A stretch of DNA of 64,000 nt, from the NCBI RefSeq assembly GCF_015209505.1, contig NZ_JADEYC010000019.1, positions 142,099 through 206,098 of the forward strand, read 5' to 3'. Below the pieces are notes generated by a model, which ran no database searches, had not been told where the DNA came from, and saw only the letters and a list, made by a program, of their open reading frames with translations. Source of the DNA: Saccharopolyspora montiporae (GTDB taxonomy: Bacteria; Actinomycetota; Actinomycetes; Mycobacteriales; Pseudonocardiaceae). Below are positions 27,161 to 35,764 of this stretch, in pieces. Each line of letters opens with the position of its first letter. The stretch's first letter is position 1. Made by a program: the position numbers and the translations under genes.

Positions 27161-29397
27161 CGCGGTGCCCCGCTGGCGATGCCGTCCCGGCGGCGCGCCC
27201 GGATCTGCTGTAGACCCACCCCTGCGGCCAGCAGCGCACCGCAGGCGGCTGCGGCGAGCCCGAGCCGCATGCTCGGCGGCGACCACGTCAGTTCGAGCTG
27301 ACCGGAACCGTCCTGCCCGGCGGGCAGGACGACTTCGAGCAGTCCGGCCGGGCCGGCCCGGATGGGCACCTCGGCCCCGTTGAACGTCGCGGTGTACCCG
27401 GGCCAGGCGAGCTTGGCGAAGACCAGCCGACCCGGCTCGCCGGTGGTGCGCTCGACGTCGACGACCTCCCGGGTGTTGCTCACCGAAACGTCGGTGTTCG
27501 GCCGGATGTTCGGCGAGTTCCAGCTGAGGTGGCCGTCCGTGGCCGAAGCCGGTTCGTCGCGGCGCAGCACGCTGACCCGCTCCGTGCGGTCGGCGACGTG
27601 CCAGCCTTCCGGAACCGCGGGCTGCGCGATCAGCTTGTGCTGCACCACGACCGTGTCGAGCAGCAGCAGGTCGGCGAGCGGGGCCTGCGCGCCCTGCGGC
27701 GGCCGCCACAGGGCGCCGTAGGCCTCCGGGCAGGACGACCCTTCGTAGCGCATGCACAGCACGTCGGTGAACTCGTTGAATCCGAGCCCGGTGTAGGAAC
27801 CGACGCTGTCCACACCGGACGGCAGGAAGGCGTTGCCAACGGCCATGTCGCGCCAGACCTCGCGCGGCCCGTCCGGGGATTCGTCGCCGTTGAGCGCGGT
27901 GTCGGCGATCTGCAGCACCCGGCCCTCGTAGCGGCCGGCGTAGTTCTCCCGCATCTCCTTCGGCGAGCTCGGGAAGAAGTAGTGCAGTTCGGTACCGCCT
28001 CCGATGAACCAGACGGCCTGCGCGCAGAACGTGAGCATCGTGCCGATCTGCAGCACCGCGACCATGCGGCCGGTTCCGCGTTTCCGGTACGCGAGAACGG
28101 CTGCGGCGATCAGGAATCCGATCACCAGCACGATGAATCCTGCTCGGCGCAACGTCGCGGGCTCGGGCAGCCGCGCGGTGGTGAAGTACACGGTCAACAG
28201 CAGGAACAGCGTCGTGCCCGCCGCCCGCACCCGCCAGCGGTCCAACCGGAGCCCGGCGGTGAGGACCACGGCCAGCAGCACGGCCGCGGCGAGGTAGCCG
28301 TAGTGCACCACGCGCAGCGGCCAGCGGAACATCCAGACCTCGGACGGGCCGATCGCCACCAGCAGGTACACGGCCGCGACCGCGAAGACGCCGGACAGCT
28401 CGCGCCAGCGCCTGCGCAGGACGCTCCAGTCGCACCAGAACGCGAGCGGGACGGCGAACCAGCAGAAGTACACGGCGGGCACGCCCACTTCGGGGATGTC
28501 CGGGACGTAGGTCGGCATGCTCAGCTGCAGCAGGTCGCCGAGGTGCGGTGTCAGATCACCGCTGTTGCTCACCCCGCCGGGCGTTCGCCACGTCATGTGC
28601 GTCGTGCGCACCAGCGGCAGATAGACCAGCGGCACGACGGTCCCGATCGCCACGGAGACCAGCAGCAGCCTCCGGGCGGCCGACCAGTGCCGCTGCAACC
28701 CCGCTTCGACGAGCAGCGCACCGAGGACCACGACCACGCCGAGCAGCCCGTAGGGGTTCCCTGCGGTCACGGCCAGGAATCCGAGCAGGAACACCCACAC
28801 CGCGTTGGTGCGCCCGCGCAACATCCGCCGCGCGGCCACCCACACGTAGGGCACCCACAGGAACGCCAGCAACGCGGCGGGCCATTTGGCCGCGTCGTAG
28901 TAGAGCAGCGAGCCGGTCAGAGGCAGCGCGGTCGCCACGGCGCTGGCCGGCCACCTGCCCGCTCCGTACTCGCGGCACACCAGGTAGCAGCCCAGCCCGA
29001 TCAGCGCGAGCGCCACCGTGCGCACGACGATCCCGGCCACACCCAGGTCCGCGGCGAACGAGACCCCGACCCACACCAGGGCGTTGGCCGGGTTCCACAC
29101 CCCGAACAGCGTCTCGGCGGCGAGGTTTCCGCCCATCAGCAGGTCCGGGTCCAGCACCGGCGGCCAGACGCCGTCCCGGATCTGGTGGCCCAGGTGGTAC
29201 CACATGGGCAGGATCTGGTTGGCCGAGTCGTCGGCGAAGTAGAACCAGCCCGGGCGCAGCACGGGCAGTTGCGCCATGGCGGCCACGAGCAGGCAGGTGA
29301 CCATCGGCGCGGCCAGGCGGCCGCGGTCCCGGCCGGATCGGGGTGCCGGCGCGGTGGTCGTCTCGGCGGGGTCGGCTGCGACGCTGTGCGTCACCAT
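27157..29397 (-). CDS. Large polytopic membrane protein, YfhO/GT-C-like
   Basis: The 746-residue protein has about 11-13 transmembrane segments in its first 480 residues. It then has an extracytoplasmic domain (from about YFFPSSPKEMRENYAGRYEG) and a last helix near the C-terminus followed by RARRR. The first loop has PGWFYFADDSANQILPMWYH, with acidic residues where GT-C glycosyltransferases keep a catalytic Asp. The layout matches YfhO-like membrane proteins, which use lipid-linked sugars. Its place between GtrA and the PIG-L gene supports a role in transferring a sugar outside the membrane. Overlaps GtrA by 7 bases. Confidence 0.8.
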   Translation of the reverse strand: MVTHSVAADPAETTTAPAPRSGRDRGRLAAPMVTCLLVAAMAQLPVLRPGWFYFADDSANQILPMWYHLGHQIRDGVWPPVLDPDLLMGGNLAAETLFGVWNPANALVWVGVSFAADLGVAGIVVRTVALALIGLGCYLVCREYGAGRWPASAVATALPLTGSLLYYDAAKWPAALLAFLWVPYVWVAARRMLRGRTNAVWVFLLGFLAVTAGNPYGLLGVVVVLGALLVEAGLQRHWSAARRLLLVSVAIGTVVPLVYLPLVRTTHMTWRTPGGVSNSGDLTPHLGDLLQLSMPTYVPDIPEVGVPAVYFCWFAVPLAFWCDWSVLRRRWRELSGVFAVAAVYLLVAIGPSEVWMFRWPLRVVHYGYLAAAVLLAVVLTAGLRLDRWRVRAAGTTLFLLLTVYFTTARLPEPATLRRAGFIVLVIGFLIAAAVLAYRKRGTGRMVAVLQIGTMLTFCAQAVWFIGGGTELHYFFPSSPKEMRENYAGRYEGRVLQIADTALNGDESPDGPREVWRDMAVGNAFLPSGVDSVGSYTGLGFNEFTDVLCMRYEGSSCPEAYGALWRPPQGAQAPLADLLLLDTVVVQHKLIAQPAVPEGWHVADRTERVSVLRRDEPASATDGHLSWNSPNIRPNTDVSVSNTREVVDVERTTGEPGRLVFAKLAWPGYTATFNGAEVPIRAGPAGLLEVVLPAGQDGSGQLELTWSPPSMRLGLAAAACGALLAAGVGLQQIRARRRDGIASGAPR

Positions 29398-29822
29398 GGT
29401 TTCCCAATCGTCAGCGGGTCTTCGGGGGGCGCGCTGGGGGTGCGGTTCGGCGCGGCCAGGATCAGCCGGCTCACGAGGTAGGTCGCCGGGGTGGCCAGCA
29501 GTCCGCCCAGCAGGGTGGCCGCCAGCGGGTGCACACCGGCGAGCTCGACCAGCAGCACCATCGCCGTGGTGCTGATCGCGAGGTTGGTGGCGTTCGAGGC
29601 CGGGTACAGCAGGAAGGTGCGCAGTCGGGGGCGGACGCGGAACGTGAAGTGGCAGTTGAGCAGGTAGGAGGCCGACATGGCCACCGTGGTGGCGAGTACG
29701 TGCGCGACCAGGTACGGAACCAGCTGCCAGGCGACGAGGTAGACGAGGTAGTGCACGACCGTGTTCACCACGCCCACCACGACGAACCGCGCGAACTTGC
29801 CGGTTTCGCTCAGTCCGCGCAC
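29391..29822 (-). CDS. GtrA family membrane protein (sugar-lipid flippase-like)
   Basis: The 143-residue protein has four transmembrane helices (FVVVGVVNTVVHYLVYLVAW, VLATTVAMSASYLLN, ISTTAMVLLVELAGVH, LATLLGGLLATPATYLVSRL) and the family's signature LLNCHFTF after helix 2. GtrA proteins are thought to help move polyprenyl-phosphate-linked sugars made by the partner GT2. GTG 29822 lies inside the 3' end of the GT2 gene (13-base overlap), showing tight coupling. Confidence 0.88.
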   Translation of the reverse strand: MRGLSETGKFARFVVVGVVNTVVHYLVYLVAWQLVPYLVAHVLATTVAMSASYLLNCHFTFRVRPRLRTFLLYPASNATNLAISTTAMVLLVELAGVHPLAATLLGGLLATPATYLVSRLILAAPNRTPSAPPEDPLTIGKPW

Positions 29823-30856
29823 GAGCGTCCTCCGGAGCCCGTGACCGGGTCGGTGACCAGCGGATCATCGGAGCCGGACACGATCAGACCGGTGAAGTCG
29901 TCACCGACGCTGTGCGGGAGGGCGGATTGCTGGTGCGGTGACCCACCGGACTCCTGGATGAAGTAGTGCGGGCGGTTCTTCGACTCGAAGTAGATGCGCC
30001 CCACGTATTCCCCGATGACGCCCAGGAACAGCAGCTGCATACCGCCGAATCCGGCGATGCCGACCATGAGGGTGGCGTAGCCGGGCACACCCGGATTTCC
30101 GAGCAGCCCGGACACGATCACGTAGATCGCGTAGACGAAGGCCAACAGGGTGACGGTGCTGCCGAGGTAGATCGCCGCGCGCAGCGGCTTGCTGTTGAAC
30201 GACACGACGCCGTCGATGCCGTAGTTGACCAGCTTGCCGAAGCTGAAGGCGGATTCGCCGTGCTTCCGCGTGACGTTGCCGTAGGGCAGCGTCACGGTGC
30301 GAAAGCCCGCCCAGGCGAACAGGCCTTTGGAGAAGCGGTTGCTCTCCGGCATGGCCAGCACGGCGTCCGCGGCGCGGCGGGACAGCACGCGGAAGTCGCC
30401 CACCCCGTCTTCGAGCGGCACGTCGGCGAGCTTGTTGACCCCGATGTAGTACATCTTGGACAGCAGCGACCGGACCCGCGGCTCCCCGTCCCGGTCGCGG
30501 CGTGCGACGACCTGGTCGTAGCCGGAGTCGAGCAGCCCGAGCATGTCGTTGAGCAGCCACGGCGGGTGCTGCAGGTCGGCGTCCATGAGCAGCACCCGGT
30601 CCCCGGTCGCCTCGCGGATCCCGGCCAGCAGTGCGGCTTCCTTGCCGAAGTTGCGGCTCAGCGACAGGTACCGGTAGCGCCGGTCCAGCGAGCTCAGCCG
30701 CCGGGCCTCGTCGAGGGTTCCGTCGGAGCTGCCGTCGTCGACGAGCACCACCTCGTACCGGCCGACGAGGGCGGGCAGCACGGCGTTGAGCTCCTCGCGG
30801 AGCTCCTTCAAACCGCGCTCCTCGTTGAAGCACGGGACCACTACAGAAAGATCCAT
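29810..30856 (-). CDS. GT2 polyprenyl-phosphate glycosyltransferase (GtrB/DPM1-like)
   Basis: The 348-residue protein has an N-terminal GT2 catalytic domain with SVVVPCFNEERGL, VDDGSSDGT and the metal motif MDADLQHPP, then acceptor segments through KHGESAFSFGKLVNYGIDG. Two C-terminal membrane helices follow (LLAFVYAIYVIVSGLLG, MLVGIAGFGGMQLLFLGVIGEY). This is the pattern of polyprenyl-phosphate mannose/glucose synthases that load a sugar onto a lipid carrier. It begins the four-gene glycan operon. The last 50 residues are a disordered acidic tail not typical of the family. Confidence 0.9.
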   Translation of the reverse strand: MDLSVVVPCFNEERGLKELREELNAVLPALVGRYEVVLVDDGSSDGTLDEARRLSSLDRRYRYLSLSRNFGKEAALLAGIREATGDRVLLMDADLQHPPWLLNDMLGLLDSGYDQVVARRDRDGEPRVRSLLSKMYYIGVNKLADVPLEDGVGDFRVLSRRAADAVLAMPESNRFSKGLFAWAGFRTVTLPYGNVTRKHGESAFSFGKLVNYGIDGVVSFNSKPLRAAIYLGSTVTLLAFVYAIYVIVSGLLGNPGVPGYATLMVGIAGFGGMQLLFLGVIGEYVGRIYFESKNRPHYFIQESGGSPHQQSALPHSVGDDFTGLIVSGSDDPLVTDPVTGSGGRSCAD

Positions 30857-31457
30857 AACCGCTCTCGCGCAAGATCGGGGAATCCGGAAATCACCCTCGG
30901 GGAATTCGGCCGGTGGACAGGCCGGGTAAGGCGGCACAGAATGAACGGGATCCAGCAGAATGCGGAAATGATCTCGTGATCATTTTCGGCGCGGCGCCGG
31001 GTTGGCCGATATTGATCTTCGGCTGCCCCCCGGCCGCTCGGAACATCGGAGATCCGTTGCAGCGGTGGGCTTTCCGCGTGTACGGGCGTAGCATCCACCA
31101 CCTCCAAGATCGTCACGCCAGGACCGGCGGACAGCCGGGTGATTGCGGCCGAACGGTGCGTGCGCAGCTGTCGCACGCGCCCGCGGGGTAGTTCGCCGAA
31201 TTCCCGTTCGTCTATCGATCACGGCCCGATCGACGGTAATCCGGGGCCACCCCGGCCGCACATCGACATCATCGGGGCCACCCCATAGCGTGATCCGTGA
31301 AGACCGGACGAACCGGACACGCTGCGTATCGGCGCCGGGGCGCTCCGCGATCAGGGGGAAGCCGCCGCCGCGAGGCGTCCGCTGTGGACCTTGCCACTCC
31401 CGCCGCACAGGTATCCTCAGTGGACGTACCGGTCGGTGAAGGGTGTCAGGAGGAACG
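30857..31457. other. Divergent intergenic region of the GT2 operon and SDR gene
   Basis: About 600 bases with no convincing gene. The section 30940-31020 is locally AT-richer and holds the palindrome at 30966-30985. Further right, a GGGGCCACCCC word occurs twice (about 31242 and 31275). TTGCCA (31391-31396) and TATCCT (31412-31417) might form a poorly spaced (15-base) promoter for the SDR. No RNA gene was recognised. Confidence 0.45.
30966..30985. promoter_or_regulatory. Perfect palindrome upstream of the glycan operon
   Basis: AAATGATC-TCGT-GATCATTT is a perfect 8+8 inverted repeat in an otherwise GC-rich region, about 110 bases upstream of the GT2 start. It is a good operator candidate. 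The regulator is unknown. Confidence 0.5.
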
Positions 31458-32222
31458 TTGAGCACATCTGGTCTGCAGGGCGCAGCCGTCGTCGTCACCG
31501 GAGCGGGATCCGGGATCGGCAGGGCCGCCGCACTGCGCTTCGCCGCCGCCGGATCCCACGTCGTGGTCGCCGACCTCGACGGGGACACCGCGGCGCGCAC
31601 CGTCGACGAGATCGCCGCGGCGGGCGGCGCCGCGGTCGCCGTCGTCGGGGACCTCAGCGAGCAAGGCGTCATCGACGACGTCGTGGCCACGGCGGGGACC
31701 CGGTTCGGCGGGATCGACGTGCTGGTGAACAACGCCGGGATCATGGACACCATGTCCGCGCCGGCCGACATCACCGACGACGAGTGGGACCGGTTGATCC
31801 GGATCAACCTGACCGCCCCGTTCAAGCTGATGCGCGCGGTGATCCCGGCGATGCTGGAGAAGGGCAAGGGGTCGATCGTCAACACCGCGTCCGAAGCCAG
31901 CCTGCGCGGCAGCGCGGCGGGTGCCGCCTACACCGCGAGCAAGCACGGCGTGCTCGGGCTGACCCGCTCCGCGGCGGTCATGTACCGGGACAAGGGGATT
32001 CGGGTCAACGCGGTGGCTCCCGGCGCGACCGCGACCAACATCACCGTCGATGCCGACGCCCAAGCACCCGGGCCCGGCGTGATCGGCTCGTACATGCGCA
32101 ACATCGGCCGGGTCGGCGAGGCGGACGAGCTGGCCGCGGCCATCCAGTTCCTGGCCTCCGACGAGGCCGGCAACATCAGCGGTGTGCTGCTGCCGGTGGA
32201 CAACGGCTGGTCGGCGGTATGA
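31458..32222 (+). CDS. Short-chain dehydrogenase/reductase
   Basis: The 254-residue classical SDR has [10 protein letters not shown] at the N-terminus, VVADLDGD (Asp favouring NAD+), LVNNAGIMD, the catalytic Ser in NTASEAS and YTASK. The C-terminal GVLLPVDNGWSAV is the usual family end. It would act on a hydroxy/keto substrate. TTG 31458 is chosen because AGGAGG (31448-31453) lies 4 bases upstream. The GTG at 31443 precedes that site and is unlikely. It converges on the esterase gene with a 36-base gap. Confidence 0.88.
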   Translation: MSTSGLQGAAVVVTGAGSGIGRAAALRFAAAGSHVVVADLDGDTAARTVDEIAAAGGAAVAVVGDLSEQGVIDDVVATAGTRFGGIDVLVNNAGIMDTMSAPADITDDEWDRLIRINLTAPFKLMRAVIPAMLEKGKGSIVNTASEASLRGSAAGAAYTASKHGVLGLTRSAAVMYRDKGIRVNAVAPGATATNITVDADAQAPGPGVIGSYMRNIGRVGEADELAAAIQFLASDEAGNISGVLLPVDNGWSAV

Positions 32223-32258
32223 CCGGCGCACCCGGTTCCGGCGAGCGGGACCAGGTGC

Positions 32259-33203
32259 TCAGGCGCGCATAGCGGCGGCCAGGTACTCGAACACCCGCCC
32301 GCGCAGCCAGTCACCGGGTGCGGTGCCCGCGGCGCTGAAGTAGCCGTGCACCGCTCCCGGCTGCACGTGCAGCTCGGTGGGCACCCCGGCGCGCAACAGG
32401 CGGTGCGCGTACCCGATGTTCTCGTCCACGAACAGGTCCAAGGCGCCGACGGCCAAGAACGCCGGGGGCGCTCCGGCGAGGTCCTCCGCCCTGGCCGCCG
32501 CCGCGTAGCGGCTCACCGACGGCAGGCCCGGTTCGTGCCCGAGCAGGGCCTGCCAGCCGTACCGGTTCTGCGCGCGGGTCCACACGAACTCCCCGGCATA
32601 GGGGTTCGGGTCGGGATCGACGCAGGTGCGGTCGTCGAGCATCGGGTACACGAGCAGCTGGGCACGCAGTCCGACCTCGTCGCGGTCGCGGGCCAGCAGC
32701 GCGGCCGCAGCCGCCAACCCGCCGCCCGCGCTCTCCCCGCCGACCAGGATGCGTGCCTCGTCCACGCCCAACTCGGCCGCGTTGGCGCGCACCCAGCGCA
32801 GCGCCGTGCAGCAGTCCTCCACCGGACCGGGGTGCGGGGTCTCCGGCGCCAACCGGTAGTCGACGCTGACCACGACGCAGCCCAGCTCGGTGACCAGCTC
32901 GTCGGCCAGCGGCTGGTTCATCTCCGGAGTGCCCAGGACGTAGCCACCGCCGTGCAGCCACACCAGCACCGGGAGGTCGTGCTCGGCCGCTCCGGCGGGC
33001 CTGCTGACCAGCACGCGCACCCGCTGCGCGCCCGGGGCGGTCGCGGAGCGCTCCGTGGTGCGCACCTGCGCGGACGGCTCACCGACGTCCAGATCGCCGA
33101 TGGCACCGCGCAGCACACCCAGCCGCTCGTCGCTGAGATCCACGGCGGGGAACTGCTCCACCACGAACCGCAGATCGGGGTGGACCAGATGCCGAGATGT
33201 CAC
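32259..33203 (-). CDS. Alpha/beta hydrolase, hormone-sensitive-lipase group
   Basis: The 314-residue protein has the oxyanion-hole motif HGGGYVLG near residue 85, the nucleophile elbow GGESAGGG near 155, a catalytic Asp in VGALDLFVDEN near 250 and His in GAVHGYFS near 285. It hydrolyses carboxylic esters in the cytosol. No signal peptide is present. GTG 33203 is fixed by GGGAGG 4 bases upstream. It is followed on the same strand by nothing, and the thioesterase gene starts upstream, so both may share a transcript from the HxlR-controlled promoter. Confidence 0.88.
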   Translation of the reverse strand: MTSRHLVHPDLRFVVEQFPAVDLSDERLGVLRGAIGDLDVGEPSAQVRTTERSATAPGAQRVRVLVSRPAGAAEHDLPVLVWLHGGGYVLGTPEMNQPLADELVTELGCVVVSVDYRLAPETPHPGPVEDCCTALRWVRANAAELGVDEARILVGGESAGGGLAAAAALLARDRDEVGLRAQLLVYPMLDDRTCVDPDPNPYAGEFVWTRAQNRYGWQALLGHEPGLPSVSRYAAAARAEDLAGAPPAFLAVGALDLFVDENIGYAHRLLRAGVPTELHVQPGAVHGYFSAAGTAPGDWLRGRVFEYLAAAMRA

Positions 33204-33278
33204 GTCGCCTCCCGCACGCCGACCGGTCGATCGCGGCGACGCTACCAACCGCCCGGGGATTCGGCGTCGGGTTCGGGA

Positions 33279-33803
33279 TCAGCCGGGGATCACCAGGCAC
33301 GTGCTGCTGGCGGTGGCCAGGACCTTGCCCTGCGCGTCGCGCAGATCCGCTTCGGCGAAGGCCATGCGGCGGCCCGGTTTGCTGACCCAGCCGTGCGCGC
33401 GCAGCTCCCCGCTCCCGGCGCGGATCGGGCGCAGGTAATTCACCTTGATCTCGCCGGAGGTGTAACCGGTACCGGCGGGCAACGTGGTGTGCACGGCGCA
33501 CCCGGTCGCCGAATCCAGCAGCGTGCAGGCCAGTCCACCGTGCACCGTGCCGATCGGGTTGTACACCGATTCGTCGGGCACGCAGCTGAAGACGACGTCG
33601 CCCTCGGCGACGCTGACCGCGCGGAACCCGAGCAAGCCGCCGATCGGTGCCGCGGGCAGGCGGCCTTCGGCGATCGCGGTCAGGTATTCCAACCCGGACA
33701 TCTCCGCGCCCGCGGTGCTGCCCACCTGCGGGTCGTACCAGGAGACGGTCTTGCTGCGGGGCTCGCCCCAGGACTGCTGGGTGGTGCTTCCGGTGGTCGT
33801 CAT
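33279..33803 (-). CDS. PaaI-type hotdog thioesterase
   Basis: The 174-residue protein has a hotdog fold with the PaaI signature NPIGTVHGGLACTLLDSATG near residue 82 (HGG; Asp in the helix) and the later SGEIKVNYLRPI. It would hydrolyse acyl-CoA thioesters, often aryl- or acyl-CoA in catabolism. The first 35 residues are an extension. It is divergent from the HxlR regulator over a perfect palindrome, so it is the likely regulated target, together with the downstream esterase 76 bases away. Confidence 0.85.
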   Translation of the reverse strand: MTTTGSTTQQSWGEPRSKTVSWYDPQVGSTAGAEMSGLEYLTAIAEGRLPAAPIGGLLGFRAVSVAEGDVVFSCVPDESVYNPIGTVHGGLACTLLDSATGCAVHTTLPAGTGYTSGEIKVNYLRPIRAGSGELRAHGWVSKPGRRMAFAEADLRDAQGKVLATASSTCLVIPG

Positions 33804-33821
33804 GGCGGCACCCTAGCCCAT

Positions 33822-33844
33822 CTGGGTTCGCTTATTGAACCCAG
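33822..33844. promoter_or_regulatory. Perfect palindromic operator of the HxlR-thioesterase divergon
   Basis: CTGGGTTC-GCTTATT-GAACCCAG is a perfect 8+8 inverted repeat with an AT-rich 7-base spacer, centred in the 53-base gap between two divergent start codons (33803 minus, 33857 plus). HxlR-type regulators bind such sites as dimers, so both genes should be controlled at once. Confidence 0.75.
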
Positions 33845-33856
33845 TACCATCGAGCC

Positions 33857-34291
33857 ATGGCGCGCGAATGCTCGGTGGCCAGGAGCCTGGAAATCGTCGG
33901 CGAGCGGTGGAGCCTGCTGGTGCTGCGCGAGGTCTTCCTCGGCGTGCACCGGTTCGACCGCATCCGCGCGGCCACCGGGGCGCCCCGCGCCGTGCTGGTG
34001 CGCAGGCTGGACGCGCTGGTGGCGCACGGGGTGCTGCGCCGGGACGACTACCGCGACACCGGAGCGCGCACCCGCCAGGAGTACCGGCTCACCGAGGCGG
34101 GCCGGGAACTGCAGCCGGTGCTCACCGCGCTCATGCAGTGGGGCGACCGGCACCTGACCGGCCCGGACAGTCCCCCGCTGCGACTGCTGCACGCCGACTG
34201 CGGCAGCCCGGTGCGCGCCGAACTGCGGTGCGCACGCGGGCACCGGCTCGACGACACCGGCCGCGGGCTCGACGCGCGGCCGACCGGGTGA
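33857..34291 (+). CDS. HxlR family transcriptional regulator
   Basis: The 144-residue winged-helix protein has the family's opening CSVARSLEIVGERWSLLVLREVFLGVHRFDRI and the wing EYRLTEAGRELQPVLTALMQWGDRH. An N-terminal Cys at residue 5 sits where redox- or electrophile-sensing members keep their reactive Cys. Two further Cys are in the tail (ADCGSPV, RCARGH), which may bind a metal or react. It probably represses itself and the divergent thioesterase through the palindrome at 33822-33844. Confidence 0.88.
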   Translation: MARECSVARSLEIVGERWSLLVLREVFLGVHRFDRIRAATGAPRAVLVRRLDALVAHGVLRRDDYRDTGARTRQEYRLTEAGRELQPVLTALMQWGDRHLTGPDSPPLRLLHADCGSPVRAELRCARGHRLDDTGRGLDARPTG

Positions 34292-34343
34292 CCGGCACCC
34301 CCGGCGTGCTGCGCCCGCCCCGGCCGCCCAGCAGACTGTCCGC

Positions 34344-35258
34344 GTGACGACGCGAGCGACCATGCGGGCCGTCGAGTTCGCTGAGTTCGGCGGCCCGGAC
34401 GTGCTGCAGGTGCAGGAGGTCGAGGTCCCCGAGCCGGGGCCCGACGATGTGCGGGTGGCAGTGCGCTGCGCCGGGGTCAACCCCGCCGACGGCAAGCTGC
34501 GCGCGGGTGTCATGGGAAACCCGACCCTGCCGCACCGCCCGGGTCTGGAACTGTCCGGTGCGGTCGACGCCGCCGGGGCAGCTGCCGGGTTCCGCGTCGG
34601 CGACGAGGTGTTCGGCTGGGCTCGCGGCGGCGCCTACGCCGAACGCGCGCTGACCGGTGTGCTCACCCGCAAACCCGCCGAGCTGAGCTGGCAGGACGCG
34701 GGATCGCTGCCCGTCGCCGGGGAGGCGGCGCTGCGCGGGCTGCGACTGCTGCACGTCCAGCGTGGCGACGTGTTGCTGGTGCACGGAGCCGGTGGCGTGG
34801 TCGGCTCACTGGCCACTCAACTGGCCGCGACCCGCGGCGCGCGGATCCTCGGCACGTGCGGTGCGCACGATGACGACTACGTGCGTTCGCTGGGGGCGAC
34901 GCCGGTGCGCTACGGACCCGGCCTGGTCGAGCGCGTGCGCCGCGTGACCCCGTGGGTGGACGCGGTGCTCGATGCCGCCGGCGCCGGAGTACTGGGCGAT
35001 TCGACGGTGCTGCGCGGCAGCACCGAGCGGATCATCACGCTGGCCGATCCGGCCGCCGACGAGCACGGGGTGGTCTTCTCCGGCGGCAAGCCCGGCGACC
35101 GCACCACCGGTGTGCTCACCGATCTCGCCGAGCAGGTGGTGGCCGGCAGGCTCGTGCTGCGGCACGCGCGCAGCTATCCGCTCACCGACGCGGCCCGGGC
35201 GCACCGGGACAGCGAAACCGGCGGGCATTCCGGCAAGCTCACCCTGGACGTGTCCTAG
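34344..35258 (+). CDS. Zinc-type alcohol dehydrogenase-like/quinone oxidoreductase
   Basis: The 304-residue MDR protein has the N-terminal GroES-like domain (MRAVEFAEFGGPDVLQVQEV, GVNPADGKLR, then GLELSG) and a Rossmann domain with LLVHGAGGVVGSLATQLA. No zinc ligands are seen, so it belongs to the NADPH:quinone-oxidoreductase type, which reduces quinones or enals. GTG 34344 is used here. ATG 34362 is the alternative and neither has a strong ribosome site. It lies 52 bases after the HxlR gene and may be cotranscribed. Its stop overlaps the convergent gene by 4 bases. Confidence 0.87.
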   Translation: MTTRATMRAVEFAEFGGPDVLQVQEVEVPEPGPDDVRVAVRCAGVNPADGKLRAGVMGNPTLPHRPGLELSGAVDAAGAAAGFRVGDEVFGWARGGAYAERALTGVLTRKPAELSWQDAGSLPVAGEAALRGLRLLHVQRGDVLLVHGAGGVVGSLATQLAATRGARILGTCGAHDDDYVRSLGATPVRYGPGLVERVRRVTPWVDAVLDAAGAGVLGDSTVLRGSTERIITLADPAADEHGVVFSGGKPGDRTTGVLTDLAEQVVAGRLVLRHARSYPLTDAARAHRDSETGGHSGKLTLDVS

Positions 35259-35632
35259 GACCGAGCCGGTTCGATGCACGGCCGATGATCGGGGGTCGCG
35301 GTCCACCACGCGCACACCCGGCCGGCGACCTCGACCGCGGGCCGCCAGCGGACCTCCTCCTGCCGACCACCGCACGTCGCCTGCTCGGCCCGCGCACCGC
35401 TCCCGGCGAGGCGGGCGGTCGAGCACCAGTTGGCGTTGGCGGTCCGGGTGACCTGCACGACCGCACCGCCGTCGCCGGCCGGATGCAGCTGCACGCAGGT
35501 CACGCCCAGCGAGCTGCCGCGGTTGCCGGCGCAGGAACGCTGCACCCCGGCCTCGGGCCAGGCCGCCGCGCTCACCGCCGCGCTGCAGGCCAGCAGCAGT
35601 GCCACCGCGCCGAACAGCACCTTCCGCAGCAA
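35255..35632 (-). CDS. Small secreted Cys-rich protein
   Basis: The 125-residue protein has an N-terminal signal sequence (LLRKVLFGAVALLLACSAAVSAAAW, likely cleaved after SAAA). The mature part has six Cys (SCAGN, TCVQL, WCSTA, ATCGG, VCAWW, PCIEP), consistent with three disulphides. It has no recognised domain, and it is probably an extracellular protein. The start is TTG 35632, set by GGGAGGGG about 8 bases upstream. No ATG or GTG gives a signal peptide of proper length. Confidence 0.65.
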   Translation of the reverse strand: MLRKVLFGAVALLLACSAAVSAAAWPEAGVQRSCAGNRGSSLGVTCVQLHPAGDGGAVVQVTRTANANWCSTARLAGSGARAEQATCGGRQEEVRWRPAVEVAGRVCAWWTATPDHRPCIEPARS

Positions 35633-35764
35633 CCGAAGCCCCTCCCGCCGGTGCGCAGATGCTACGAGCGCGTCCCGGGCGCGGCCACCGAGACCCGGTC
35701 CGGTACCGCTCCCCCGCGCCGAGCGGGCACACTCGGGGCTACGCAGCAGAACAGGAGGCCGACA

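Noticed and set aside
30841..31191. ORFs on both strands in the 30.9-31.4 kb gap
   Set aside because: No ribosome sites and atypical composition; the segment is better explained as regulatory DNA with the palindrome at 30966-30985.
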